64,000 bases of DNA from Acanthornis magna (Eukaryota > Chordata > Aves > Passeriformes > Acanthizidae), in assembly GCA_036785705.1 (NCBI GenBank), contig JAWUZG010000052.1:3100001-3164000 (forward strand). The letters are read 5' to 3'. The first letter of the stretch is position 1. Every line of letters begins with the position of its first letter. Positions 35,386 to 48,150 of the stretch are shown piece by piece. The position numbers and the translations under genes are program-made. The notes below the pieces were generated by a model that was not told the origin of the DNA, did no database searches, and saw only the letters and a program-made list of their open reading frames with translations.

Positions 35386-36792
35386 TCTCTCCAACTGACA
35401 GACAGATCTACTGAAGGATCTTCTCTGGGGTCTCTGGAAAACCATTCCCCAAATTGATGTCCACTGCTTATGTTTTTATCAGTAATCTCTGGTCTAGGAA
35501 GTACATAGGTCTCCCAAATGGATTTTCTTCATCCATCTTGACATACAGTTTTCCATCATCACCAGTCTCTGACAGATCATACTTTTCTACTAATTATCTT
35601 CTACCAATCAACCAAAGGTGATTTTTTTTTTAATAAAAAAGCTTCATTTTTTAATACCAGTCATCTCAGTTAGTTTCCGTTCTATGCATCAATCAAGTTA
35701 AAATTCAACACTTTATTTTTTCCTTATACTAATAAAGTTACAACTATACACCCTTTCCTGTGGCTGACAGCAGGCACAAAGGGAAGACCATGTGGGCTTA
35801 ACTCAGATGCCCTATGATAACAACTGGCATGGCATTATTTTATTTGACTGAGAGACAGAGGCAGAAATTCAGGTTGCACAGCAGTCTCTGTTTTGTCTTT
35901 TCATGCAGCAAACGCTAAGCATCAGGGTGATGGACAAGGAAGATATGTTACCTGGAATTTACCTCTTGCTTGAGAAATTTATAAAACCTAAGCCATTTTT
36001 CCTCATGGTCATCCAAAAATTAAAAAGCAACCAAATGCATCTCTTCTGGCTGTGAAATGCACTGAGAGTGAAAATATAAAAGCCCGCATTCAGATTATTA
36101 CATATCATGTCTTTGCCTTTATGTCAGTGTAGAATTTTTTCCTCCAGCAGGATAGCACAAAGCCCAACGCTTGAAGGCAGTTCAAAAAGTTTATATGATT
36201 TATCTTGTTCACACTAAACCATCCAGCTGAATTAAGAACATGGTGAAGGCACAAATAAAGCTGCACATCTCAGTGCTCTTTGCAGTTCTGCTCACCCATT
36301 GATCTCTGATGATTCAGTGACATGACATTTCCCTGCAGGATCAATAACGGTGCCTGCAGAGGTGTCTGGGCTCCATGGTGTACAAGCACCTTTCAGCTCC
36401 ATCAAGCTCCCTGGCACCACTCTACATAAATACATGGATTTGAATCAAAGTGAGCTGTTGGTGAGAAGCAAACAGGAAACAACACAATGGCATAAATAAA
36501 AGTTCTCAAAGGAACTGAGTGGAGGAGCTGTCAGCTGGAAATGTTCTGGGATGGAACAATTAACCCTTTCCAGACACGAGCTTAAGAGAAGAAGGATTTT
36601 AATAACTTAAAAGACCCCAGAATGCTGGGCAACATTTCCATAGGTGCAAAGGGCAGATTGAATAGATAGATTCTAATAGGTAAGAGGACAGAAACTGCAG
36701 CTGTCAGCCCTGTGTCAACTGTATATTTGAACTTTTGGCTTGGGAAAGCTGAGTTTTGTCCACTCTGACCACCTGATCAGATTCCAAGAATA
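35386..36792. other. Unique DNA, no gene recognised
   Basis: I recognise no repeat or coding exon in this stretch, which ends at the solo LTR target duplication. Confidence 0.5.
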
Positions 36793-36798
36793 AATGAG

Positions 36799-37348
36799 TG
36801 AAGCGGGTCCGCCCCCTAGCTGCCTCCTCCTCCCAGGCCGGCTCCGCCTGCTGTGGGAGGACCTCGGGGTTTGAGTGCCTGGGACCGCCCCTGGATCCCA
36901 GGGAAGGTGTGCCCAGGGCTCAGGATCCACCCACCTTTCCTGATCCTTCTATTCCGTTGGTTATGTCATTGGTTGATTTGAACTGTACCCCTCCCTCCTT
37001 GGTTATAATTGGTCCTTGTACCCTTGTCTCCTCCCCTCATCCCTTCCCTGACTGGTTACCTTTTCCCCTTATAAGTGGCTGCATGGAGACAGATCTCGGG
37101 AGTTTCCTCGTCTCCACCTCCCGACCACTTCTACCCTGAACCTATAATAAAGGGGAGCTTGGGGGAGACCCCCTCCCACACACCCTTTGCCTCCTCACGT
37201 CTCCTTTTCCATCGGCACCCAGCGCCTGACCTGCTCGCCTGGGACAGCTCTACCTCAGGGGTGAGACAGCCACCCAGTAGCCCGGTGTGGCCAGAGCTCG
37301 TGCTTGGAACGAGGGCAGCCAGTGGAGCCAGATGCCGCCAAGAGACCA
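36799..37348 (+). mobile_element. Solo LTR, class II (ERVK-like) endogenous retrovirus, copy 3
   Basis: This is a 550-bp LTR beginning TGAAGCGG and ending GAGACCA, with a perfect 6-bp target duplication aatgag (36793-36798 and 37349-37354). It has inverse CCAAT boxes (attggt near 36966 and 37007), a TATA box (TTATAAG, 37079-37085) and AATAAA (37146-37151). A U5 follows that is clearly homologous to copy 1 (gcctcctcacgtctcc, cagcgcctgacctgctc, gagggcagccag). It shares long stretches of U3 with copy 2 ('gggtccgccc', 'ggatccaccca') but lacks the internal U3 duplication. The open frames at 36798-37353 lie within the LTR and are not genes. Confidence 0.88.
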
Positions 37349-37354
37349 AATGAG

Positions 37355-38569
37355 GCTCATTTGGAACTGTCAGACTAACAGACAGAGAAGGATAAGGGGT
37401 CACAGTAGAATCAGTTTAAAATTGGAAGTACCACAAAAATCACATGCTTAGCTGTAACTCTGCTGGGAATGACTAAACTTGGAAACTTTATTGGGTAGTG
37501 CTACTACTGTCAGTAAGCTCTGGCTTTTCTGACTCTTCTGGTGCAACTCAAATGTCCTGATTTGTTCCTATACCCTTTTAAAGGTAACCAACTAATCACC
37601 CAACCAAGTGAAGTCTGGCTGTAACTCCAAGCACTTCTGACTCCAGCAAACTCACAGGCAGTATAGTATGAAATGAAATAATTTAGGTTGATCCACATCA
37701 GAGCAGTGCAATGCTCCCCAGAAAGCCTCCTTGGGTGGCCACACAACATCTTAATACATGTTCTGGAACATTATTGACAAAAAATTACAAGCTTTGAGGC
37801 TATGAAAGAGGCTCACTGCGTTTCAGGCCCTTTGAGCTGAAAAATGCATTAATTTCTGATAACTATTTCTTAGAGCCATACAACTGGAGCCAGCCACCCT
37901 TTGGACTTGGAGCAGACTTTGGATCAAGTACTATGCACTGTAAATGCAACCAATTCTCTTTTTAAAACCCTGTTCTGTAGAAAGTGTTTAGGAATTACTC
38001 TGTATTCCCTGGCTTAGAGGCTGGGAAATACTCTCTGGAGAAGCTATCTAACAGCATGAATGTAACCTTTATTGACTTGCTGCAAAAGTCCCTCTCAAAT
38101 CAAGAGTAGCAAGAGGCATTTGAAGATAGGGTCTCTTGCAAATCTATTCTATGGCTACATTTTGGTTTAGGCACTTCTTGTTCGCATACAACAACTTTAA
38201 GAAAAACTAGTATATATTATAAAATACATTAAATACACAGTATGAAAAGGAAAATGTCAGATTATTTTTGTACCATCACAAGTCACTATTTTAATGGACA
38301 TTGGGAAGGAGGAACAAGAAAAAGAGCACAATTTGTGCATGCAGAAGAAAAAGAGATCATAAGCTTCTTGCCAAACCTTCTGGCTGACTTTTGGCACCCA
38401 CGCATAGAAGAGACCAAAGGCACATGCTCCTACTAAAACAAGGAAGAAGAAGTGATGTCAAAACAGTGAGAGAGATCATGGCTGGGCTGCCCTCTAGGAA
38501 GAGGAAGAGCTAAGGAGAGGAAGGAACAATAGCCCTGGTTAGAAAGACTTTCTGCACGCAATAGCCCCT
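37355..38569. other. Unique DNA, no gene recognised
   Basis: No recognisable repeat or gene lies between the LTR and the following CR1. Confidence 0.5.
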
Positions 38570-38845
38570 ACGCTGCACACTTTGACCTTTGCCAGACTCT
38601 TCTCAGAGGTGCCCAGTAATAGTCTAAGAAGCAATGGGAATCACCTAAAATACAGAAAAATCCATTCAAACATTATAAGAACCCAATTTCTCTGTGAAGG
38701 TATTCAAACACTGGAACAAATTACCCAGAGAGATTGTGGAGTCACTACTCTGCTGCAGCTGACCCTGCTTTGAGCAGTGGGGTTATACGAGATGATGTCC
38801 AGAGGTCACCACTTCCAGCTGCAGAGATTCTATGATTCATTATCT
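38570..38845 (+). mobile_element. CR1 LINE 3' end
   Basis: This is a well-ordered CR1 tail: 'ccagactcttctcagaggtgc', 'aagcaatgggaatcacc', 'aatccattcaaacattataag', 'cactggaacaaattacccag', 'attgtggagtcactac', 'gaccctgctttgagcag', 'agaggtcacc' and a terminal 'attctatgattc'. It is moderately diverged. Its 5' limit is uncertain. Confidence 0.88.
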
Positions 38846-41800
38846 CAAGGTCACAGGTGAAAGAAGTATTTGGTAGACTGTTAAGCAAGGAGCAGAAATT
38901 ACAACAAGGGCTTTCAGCAGAAGGGTAAAATCCATTTTACTACCAAAAATTTATAAATCTGAAGGGGTTATGAAGCTTTTTGGAAAGTAGAGGTCTCACA
39001 AAATGATAAATAAATATATTTCTCACTGAATAAAATAAAAAACACAACGATTTCAGGTTTTTCCAAAGCAAATGAAATAAAGTTATATATGTAAAGTATA
39101 CCATTCCACCATCTTTCTGACAACCAAATTACTAAATGTGTTCTATTTTTATTACCTCTATCATTCAATTTTCAGTAAAGTTTAGGGCCAGGACCCCTTT
39201 TATGTTACCTAAAACCAATGTTGAGGGATCAAGCTGCAATATAAATGGAATTTGTTTCCTCTATACATTCCTCATAAATTCTCCCAACAATTTAACCCTG
39301 GATGTGTGAAAATCTGTTTATGATTGCCTGAAATCACACCTCTGCTCTTCTGACTTTTTGCTGAGCATAACATCTCATTCAGTATTAACAGAAAATCCAC
39401 CTTTTACCATTGCATGAAAAACATAGCTACTTAAGAAAATGGACATTTCTACATTTTCATTTGACATTTTCCTAGGTAATTCTCCTGGAATTACAAGTAG
39501 GTTATGTTCTTTTAGAAACCAGAGAAGAGACTTACATTCTTTTAGCCTTCAAAATTGCTTCTTTGAACCATCCAATTCTTTATACTATCAAAAATACTTC
39601 AGAAGTCATCAATAGGACATCATTACAGAGTTGCAGATTTGTATTCTGCAGACAATTGTTGATTTCTGAAAATGCCCATAATATTATGATTAGGAGGAAC
39701 TGTCAATGAAGAAGCAATTTTTTGTTCTATTAAATCATGATCATTCTCCTTGGAAACAAATCCAGAAAATTCGTTGTTCTGTTGCATACTCTGGAGGATA
39801 ATCAGGATCTGGAGGTTGTGTGAAAGAAAAAAATTCAAGATCTATGGATTCAGTGGAGAGCACACATGCCCTACAAATTTCAGGAGAAGCAGGCCTCTAA
39901 CCACAGTGTGGAGATATGCATCTTTCCACAGGGCAGCATATGAGATCCACCTTACTGGCTCTATAGATCAACGTTATCTCAGACTACAGTCAGAAGCAGA
40001 AATAAAAGGTGTTGGAATAAAAAGCTCTGGGGAGCTATGGTAAGATTCTTGTGGAGGTTTTGCATAGGCAGGGAAAATCTGCACTAATCTGCGAGCAGGC
40101 TCCAAAGCAAGCCCCAGGCAGAGTCAGTCCACCCCTCCATCCAGGCAGTCAGCTTTAGTGGTGAATAAAATTTACGGCCATCTGCAAGTGCTTTGTTCTC
40201 TTCCTTATCTCTGTGCATTTACCCACTTTTACGCAAGGACAGAAATCAGGTATGAAATTGGATGAGCACTTTGAGCCTCTCCCTAAGGGAGATTTTTCAG
40301 CAAGGAGTCAGCTGGGATGACTTGAGCATTATCTGCTTTGCCTCATCTATGCCTCAGTCAGATGTGGTCACGGCTGCTTTGTCTATTTGCCTGATAGAAT
40401 TATAAATCTGAGCTACCACCCCATCCAGCTCTGTGCAGGAAGCTGCCTAAGGATTGCAAGTGAATATGGAAGCTGGAAGTGGAAGCTGGGGAAGAAGAGT
40501 CAGATCACTAAGCACATGTGAAAAAGTGAATATAGAAACTGCTAGTCCACCCATTTCCTCCTACTGCACAGGAAAAAAGTCTATATTAGTGAGTGATCCA
40601 AGGATAGATAGCTGGAGAGACACAGCTGTTGGTAAGGACCATCACTCACACAAGAGTTGTCAGGGAGACTTACATCAGCCTAGCTCTAATTTGTTCCTGT
40701 GAACTGAAGGTCCATTAACAGCTGGGGTGCATTTGAGGCAATGCTGGAGCACATCTTGTGGTCACTTTCAGGCCAAAGAAATCCAATTTGTGCACTTCCA
40801 GTCTACTCTGCTGTGTGAATAAAAGTACAGTAAAGGGGATGCACAGGTGGTTTTCTCAAAAGCTCCCTCCTGACACAAATTCAGCCACCAATATTAGATG
40901 CATCTTGAAGACAAAATGCACTCTGGAGCTATAGCTACGGCTGTCTACTTGGTGGCTGACCTGTGCTTTATGTGTATTTTAATCTGAACCTCTGCCAGAG
41001 AGCTGAGAAACTTAAAAGCCTGTGAATTCTTGGCTCCCTGGGAGAGGAGCTAAAAACTCATGTCTCATACTATAAGCTGTAAAGGAGAATACTAGACTCA
41101 TTGGTCTTCAAATACAAAGAGACAAAGAGAGAGAGAGGGGGGAGGGGAGTGGAAGTTATTTAGACTTTGGCACCTAAAACACTTTCCCCCATTTTGCACT
41201 GCCATCTACAGATGGCATTATGTCTTTAAATAGGAATGTTCTGCCTATTTTATGTGGTGCAATTCACAAGCAGAGGAAAATATCATTATTTTCAGTATAT
41301 AGAACAAAGCTCACCTTCAGCAGGAGCAGCATTACTCTTGTTTCACTGAGACATAGAGCTTTCCTATTTTTCAAAGTATTTTTCAAAAAACAGTAAATTC
41401 ATTTTTAAAAACTCAGTTTCCTAGGCACAAAACAATTCCAAAACCTTATTCCAGAAAATATGGAGTTTATTTCTGTAACACTTTTTAAAACAATGCCATT
41501 CTTTGTTTAAGAATGTGATTTCTCTATTCATAAATGTAACCTTATGACATTTTGTTTAAAGATAATTGTATTTCAAGAATTTATGTCAATCAGAAGAATT
41601 AAATTAAATACCAGAGTTCAACTATGAGCATATGGTACATTTTATTTGGAGTCAAACAAAATCCTTGGTGGGGAGATTTCTATGGTATGGAAGTGAGTGA
41701 TGCTCCCACACCAAAATCCCCACAGTGATCCTAGGTTTCCAGCCTGTGTTTGTGTCACACCACTGCTCCTTGACACCAGGACGGACTTAACACCACCATT

Positions 41801-44800
41801 AATAAGGATGAGCTGGGATGAAATCCTCAGAAATGTTTTCTGCCCTGTTCTGCTAATGTCCAGGAAATGAGGAACAGAGAGAAAACACTTCAGAGCAGAG
41901 ACAGCTGAAGCAATGAGACACATGACAGAATCATCCCACTTGGCTTCATTCAACTACTTCTGCTGAGTACCTTTATCATCCCAGTCTGAAAGGAAATAGT
42001 CCCATACTGTCCAAGAGAGCCAGTAAAAGCAGGTTTAACCTTCTACAGATGATAACAAAAGGCACCTTTCAGTAGTTCTGGAACACTCACCTTTACACAT
42101 CCATACCACACTGGCTGAGCAACATGGGAGTGATTTCCAGTAGCATTTCTCCATGAGCACCAGCATGCTGGGAACATACTTAAAACACTATAAAGATGGA
42201 GAAACATATGTATATATGTCCCCAGGAACAGAATGCAAGTCATTCCCCTTTTGGGTTCCTTCTAAAGCAAGTGGACATTCCAATATCTGAAAATGGACTT
42301 ATTTGAGACTGGGGCACCTTCAAACAGGTGAGCAAGTATTGCTGAAAACACCAACAATTCAAGAATACCAGAGGTTAATCACCTTACATTCCCTTATTTG
42401 CTATTAGAGACAAATGAATACTCATTATTCCACATAAAACTGTCCGTATGACCTAAAAGATAAGACAGACATTATACCCTCTGAGCAAAGAGTAATTTCA
42501 TATTCGTCAAGTTTTCCATAGAAGAACTATTATGTGGTTGAGAGATACATAATCACAAAAGCATTGTACTTTCCCCCCCTTTATTTTAAAAGAACTTGGT
42601 TCTGAGAAGAAAAGAGAAAATAATTCACTCCATGTTGGGCACTGTTTGCTCAGTGTAGGTGCAGAAAGTAGAAAATTCCTTTTTTGCATGAACCTGCTTT
42701 AAAATTCTACACTTCCGCATTCCCAGAAGGACAAAACCATATCACACAGTCATTAATGTTCACCACAGGAAACTACAATTCCATGGTTTGGTTGTATAAG
42801 TTACAGTAAGCCTTATCCTGTCCTCTGCTCCTATTTCTAGTGGTTGACCTGAACATTTATTTAGGCTGAATACCACCACACTCACCCATGTTGGCTTCAA
42901 CACCTGCTTGAAGAATAATACATTACCCAGCAGAAAACTGTAGAACGTCATTACCATACCATAAATTTTTTGGCAGAGGAATATAATTTCTGAAGTTTGG
43001 CCCTTGCCTCTGCTGCACTATTCACTGAGATATTCACATCCACCCACACCCTGTTTCCACACATACTCCATGTTTTCAGTACTGGAGCTGGCCTTTGGGG
43101 CTTTTCAACAGCAAATTCTCACTCAGAAATTCCAATTTACAAACATAGAAGCATTTCACAAAGAAAATAGTGAAAATTTCTAAAAGGCCACTCAGGGCTG
43201 AGATTTAATTTACAGTAAACATCAGGGAGAAAGAACAGAGGAAACATCCTCAAATAGGTGAAAAGCCAGTAAAGCTATAAACACAGAGGAAAACACTAGT
43301 GGCTGAGGAAGCATCTTCATTGATATTACTGGAAACTGAGACATGAAGTGAAGAGAGCTCTCCAAATATGCCCAGTTTCTACCTCCTCCACTTGCAAGAG
43401 CTATTGACCCATTTTACAGACTGCACATTGGCCACATTTACATCCAGTAGTCCAAGGACAAGGCATTCAGACAAGAGGCAAATAGTCAGGTTCAGGCGCT
43501 GATTTAAAGAAGACAGAGCAGGGTTTCAAATATCTTCCATGCAGTCTGTAGCCAGAGTATGAAGTCCTTTCTCCCAGAAGCCACCATTTTCTTACATTTC
43601 AAAACTATTATTTCAACAGGATAGGAAAGTACAACTTATCTTGGTGGGAGAAATGCGAGTCAATATTAACCTAGATTATACATAATACATTGCACTGTAA
43701 CTCATAAGGGAAGAAGCCAAGTAGCATGGATAAAGATATCAGAAATTTACGGAGGGTATAGATCTCACTCTAACAAAAACATAAGGCCAATTGCATGGGG
43801 CAAAATTGAATAACTTTATTTCAAAACTGGTCAATTAAAACATATATGCAAAAAAGCATCAATATATGGAAGAGAAAGGCTATTTTTCTAAGCAGATTTC
43901 TTCAGCATGTTAGCAATTCTTCATGTTGTAAATCCATGGCTTGAAATTATTCAGGGAATGGTTAAATAATGCAATGCATCAAATCCATTTTAAAATGAAC
44001 TGCAGTTTTGACTTTCTGGCCACCGCAAATTATCCTCAGTTGTAATTTACAATAGGCAAGTGTTAATTTACCTGGCCCATATTTTATGAATATGTATTGA
44101 CTAATTGCAAGTCCATGGTTCAGGGTAAATAAATACACGATTTATATTCAGATAAGTCACACAATCAATATTCAATCTACTGCCTCAAATAGAGTATATC
44201 AGACTGCGACAGGTTTATTTGCATTGACACGAGGTGTCATAGTTCTGCGAACTGCAAAATGGAAATGTCAAACATTATTCAGCAGCCACCAGTGGATCAT
44301 GCCCAGCAGTAACATCCACAGCAAAACCTCAGAATATCAGTGGCCTGTCTGCTGCTGTTTGACTACAAATTGAACAAAACTCTAATTTAAGCAGGCCAGT
44401 CTTCACCCAGGGATCAGTTGTGGCTGGTGATTTTTTTTCCTGTGGTGTCTTCTAATTTGACACTTCCTTAGCTGCCCGGCAATGAGAGCAGCACTTCTGC
44501 CATTAGGTAATGGCAGAAAAGGATGGGACTATACCCTCTGCATACTCGGGCTTGGCCTTTCAGGTCACAATCATTGTTAAGAGCACTTAATCAGGCTTTC
44601 AAATTAGTGCAAAAGGTTTATTCTGCCTCTTTTTTGAGTTCCAGGGCTCACCTTAAACAAATGCTGCATCAGGGATTTTTTTTTCCCTCTGATAGATCTC
44701 CCAAATCACTGGCTGCTTTTTTGTACTTTATTCACTACCATCAAAATGTTTCAATTAAATAAAACATGCTTAAATAACATCCCATGTTGAAGTATTCCTG

Positions 44801-46632
44801 ACCTTCTCTATAACCAGGCATCTTATGATACAGTTTCTCTCTCCAAAACCAGATCTTCACACTGAAAAAAAGCAGCCCAGAAAAATCATTTGTATGCTTT
44901 GTGCAAGTGTGCTTCAGAGTCCTGTAGAGAAATAAATGCCTTTGTCTGTACTGATTTCTGTGTTCCCTGGATGGGGCTTCATTTTTCCTCCTCTTTCTCC
45001 TGACAAATTCCTGAAGGATGACAGAATTATGACCTGGGTTTGCGTTTTCACTGCTTGACTCAGTCACATGAACATAGGCTCATAATGCTATGGTAGGTGC
45101 TCCAGGGTACTGTGCATGTCCTACTTGTATTTATCCAAGATATGAGTCACCTGGAAATTTTCTGTTACTCATGGCAGCAGTGGGGGGGGAAGGGGGGTGG
45201 TGGTGGGTAAGGGCAGCCCCAAATATTTCAGGTGGACCTATATTTCTTTATATAGGAAATGAAGCTCTATCCTGACCTATGAACTTGATGGATGAGATCA
45301 AGCAGAGGAGAAACAGTTAAATTTAGCAAACACTGTAAGTTGTTCATTCAGCTAGAGCAAAGAAGGTATTCTGATTCACTCAATAACTATTTTCTTTCTA
45401 GCAGCTTTAGAGCTATTTAATGATGTCATTATACCCACAAGACCACCTGTCAAAGGAGGGGAACAGGGAACACAATGAAAGTGATGAGGTGGTGGAGTGA
45501 GATGAGGAGGATACATTCATTAGAGATGCGAGAAGGCAGCTGGTGTTATTGGGCATAAAAAGGAGGTTGGGGAGGCTTGTTAAAAGTTATTTAGTCTCCA
45601 AAAGAATTACAGAAAAAAAGAGGAAAAAGTTTGGGGTTATAGAAAAGGATTGGCAGTTACAGACCTCCTTTAGTTATACTTCAGATTAAGGGAAATACAG
45701 ACAAAAAAGTAAATCACAGTTTTAATAAGTACTAAGAAAAGATTCATTAATAAAAAAAGAACTTCCAGTTTCATTTCTTGAATCAGTGTGGGGTTCAGTG
45801 AGCAATTTGAATGGAGTCTGCAGGCTGGAGTTAATTATTTGCATTAGCATTTCAGATGGCTTCCATGTAAATACCAGCTCTATGGTGTGCTGTGGTCATA
45901 GACAAAAAGTAAGATAAATGCTTGATTTCCCTTACAGGATCTTAAATTATGTAATTTAATAGGTAGTCAACAGCATGGGGATTGAATGATACAGGCTTTT
46001 GAAAACAGCTCTGGGATCTAATTAATTGGGACAAATTATCCAAAGCAGCTTGGCATTGTGGAAGGAGGACAGACTCAGGGAGAAATGACAGATGGATACA
46101 CAGAAAAGAAAGCAGAAAGATCTTTGCTGCTCTTGAAGGGCTGAGCCTTAAGGCCATTCTGAAAGGATCCTGCATCACAGTTTTGTGACTCATTATTATG
46201 TGTGTTGACACCTAAATGTTCTTATTTGCTACTCCATATGTCCAGAGCTTAATGTCTCATTGGAGGATCAGACCCAAAATAACAGAAAGTTTTAATGGGA
46301 TTTGAGTGTGTGGTTGGGGCTCCTCAGCTGGCACCCTCCAATCTCACCCTGTAAAGAAGCTGTTTGTGCCTGTGTGGGGTTTTCTTTTGAAGAAAACCCT
46401 TCAGAAAGGTGAGCCCTGAGCCCCAGGAGGCAACAGCCGGCAGCTGTGAGAAGCTGGACGAGTCAGAATGGAAGTTATCCCTCCCTCCCCAATTCCATAA
46501 CTGAAAGAAGTGGGTAGAGACAACTGACCAGTGGCCTGAAATCTCCTGGAAGTGGGACCCTATGTGTCCCCAGTCTGGTACAGCACCTGTCTCCTGTTGG
46601 ATGATGATGCCATGTCACACAGTAACACCAAA
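38846..46632. other. Long unique AT-rich region, no gene recognised
   Basis: This is nearly 8 kb without recognised transposons. The block 43860-44500 is rich in homeodomain-like ATTA/TAAT and octamer-like (TTTGCAT) sites and contains a palindrome, TGACAC GAG GTGTCA (44225-44239). A G-rich run that could form a quadruplex lies at 45182-45213. A purine tract (GA/GGGGGA) lies at about 41120-41150. No open frame resembles a protein I know. Confidence 0.5.
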
Positions 46633-47060
46633 TATACCATAGAATAGTTTGGGTTGGAAGGGAACCTTTAACCTCATCTAGTTGCAATCCCCTTACCATG
46701 GGCAACAATACCTTCTACTACAGCACCTTCCATTGGGTCAGAGCCCCATTCAACACATCCTTGAGTATCCAGGGATGGGGTGGTCACAACTCTGGGAGAT
46801 CCGTTCAGCATTTTGCCACTCCCATTGTATAAAGTTTTTTCCTTCTATCTAGTCTGAATCTGCCCTCTTTTAGCTTAAAACCAGTACGCCTTATCCTACC
46901 ACAACAGGATAAAATGTCTTTCCCCATCTTTCTTTTAAGCTCCCTTTTAAGTATTGAAAGGCTGGAATAAGGTCTCCCTGGAGTCTTCTCTGCTGCAGGC
47001 TGAAAAACCCTAGCTCTCTGAGACTTTCCTCATAGGGCAGATGTTCCACCTGTGACCAAA
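46633..47060 (-). mobile_element. CR1 LINE 3' end, longest copy in the window
   Basis: The minus-strand element starts at the terminal repeat complement (ccatagaatagtttgggttgg). It runs through 'cctcatctagttgcaatccc', 'gagccccattcaacacatcc', 'gggatggggtggtcacaac', 'tgtataaagttttttcc', 'ttagcttaaaaccagtacgcc' and 'ggtctccctggagtcttctc', ending at 'tttcctcatagggcagatg'. This is the usual CR1 3' order over about 430 bp. It is truncated at its 5' end, as is normal for CR1. Confidence 0.92.
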
Positions 47061-47839
47061 AGTGTTTTGGATATTCAAGCCTCTTTAGTCTGCTGCCACA
47101 TCAATCTCAAACAATGACACCCACCCCACAGGCCTGGAAGACAAACCTGTTCCCACAGGCTGCTTAGACCCCCCTGTCAATAGCTGAATATATCAATATT
47201 AATGGACAAGGAGGGTAGTCACCAGCATACTGGCAGAGCAAGACAAAAAGTCTGTGGGGTTTAGGCATGCCTGGCATGCACAAACATCTGGCATGCACAT
47301 GCATCTCTTTAAATTCGGACAATATAATCAGAAGTCAATGAGATCCTGGCATTTTGGAGCCTGGCAGAATGCACTTAGTGCTCCCCAGAACTTGACCATA
47401 CACCACACAACACATCCAAGCACTGACAATGAGCCTTACCTTCAGCTCCTTTCTCTCACTTCCACAAACACTCTAGCTAGCAAGCACCCTTGTGAAATAC
47501 CAAACCATCTGCTGATCTAACTTCATTGGAATTTCTTTAATGGAATTTCTTCCAGTACAGAACTTGACCAGGCATTGTTTGGCACATCCAACATCAGCAC
47601 TGTACATCAGCACTGTAGGGCATTCACAGAAGTTTCCTCAGCTTGTGCCTTATTAATCTTCACCCCAGAGCATCACAGTCACTGACTTAAGAAGCAACCA
47701 CAACACAGCTTAGACATAATTCAGTTTGTAAAGATGCATAGACTGTCTCCTACCTCCCCGCCCTGAGACCTGATGACCTGATCTGGCATTGACATCCTTC
47801 CCTACCATCCCACCAACTATTTATTCATTTCCATTCTGC
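47061..47839. other. Unique DNA between two CR1 copies
   Basis: It contains short local repeats ('tggcatgcac' near 47275-47300, 'catcagcactgta' near 47592-47618). No gene is recognised. Confidence 0.5.
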
Positions 47840-48150
47840 ATTGTTTTCTCCAGGTATGACCAGGCTGCTGCTAGGTTCCTCCAAAGCCACCTCTTCACTA
47901 GGCTGAACAAGACCAACACCCTCAGCCTTTCCTCATGGGGCAAGTGCTCCAGTCCCTCACCATTTTGGTGGAAATCATACAAGTTCAACCAATTTCTTAT
48001 ATAGACAGGCCTAACACTGGACCCAAAACTCCATGTGTTCTGTAATGAACACAGAGTGATGATCAGTTTCCTTGGTCTGACTATTCATCTGCTGATACAG
48101 CTCAAAATGTTGTTGACTTTCATTCCAAAATTAAAAACGGAACAGGTAAC
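47840..48150 (-). mobile_element. CR1 LINE fragment
   Basis: On the minus strand, 'ggctgaacaagaccaacacc', 'ctcagcctttcctcatgggg', 'caagtgctccagtccctcacc', 'aacactggacccaaaactcc' and 'gctcaaaatgttgttgac' follow the order of the CR1 region just upstream of that present at 46633-47060. It overlaps that copy's consensus positions, so it is a separate insertion, and its own 3' tail is missing. Confidence 0.75.

Noticed and set aside
35206..35445. Charged EEKRR-repeat protein
   Set aside because: It is a translation of the pentanucleotide microsatellite on the complementary strand.
36798..37353. Frames of 113 and 92 residues in GC-rich DNA
   Set aside because: They are contained in the third solo LTR.
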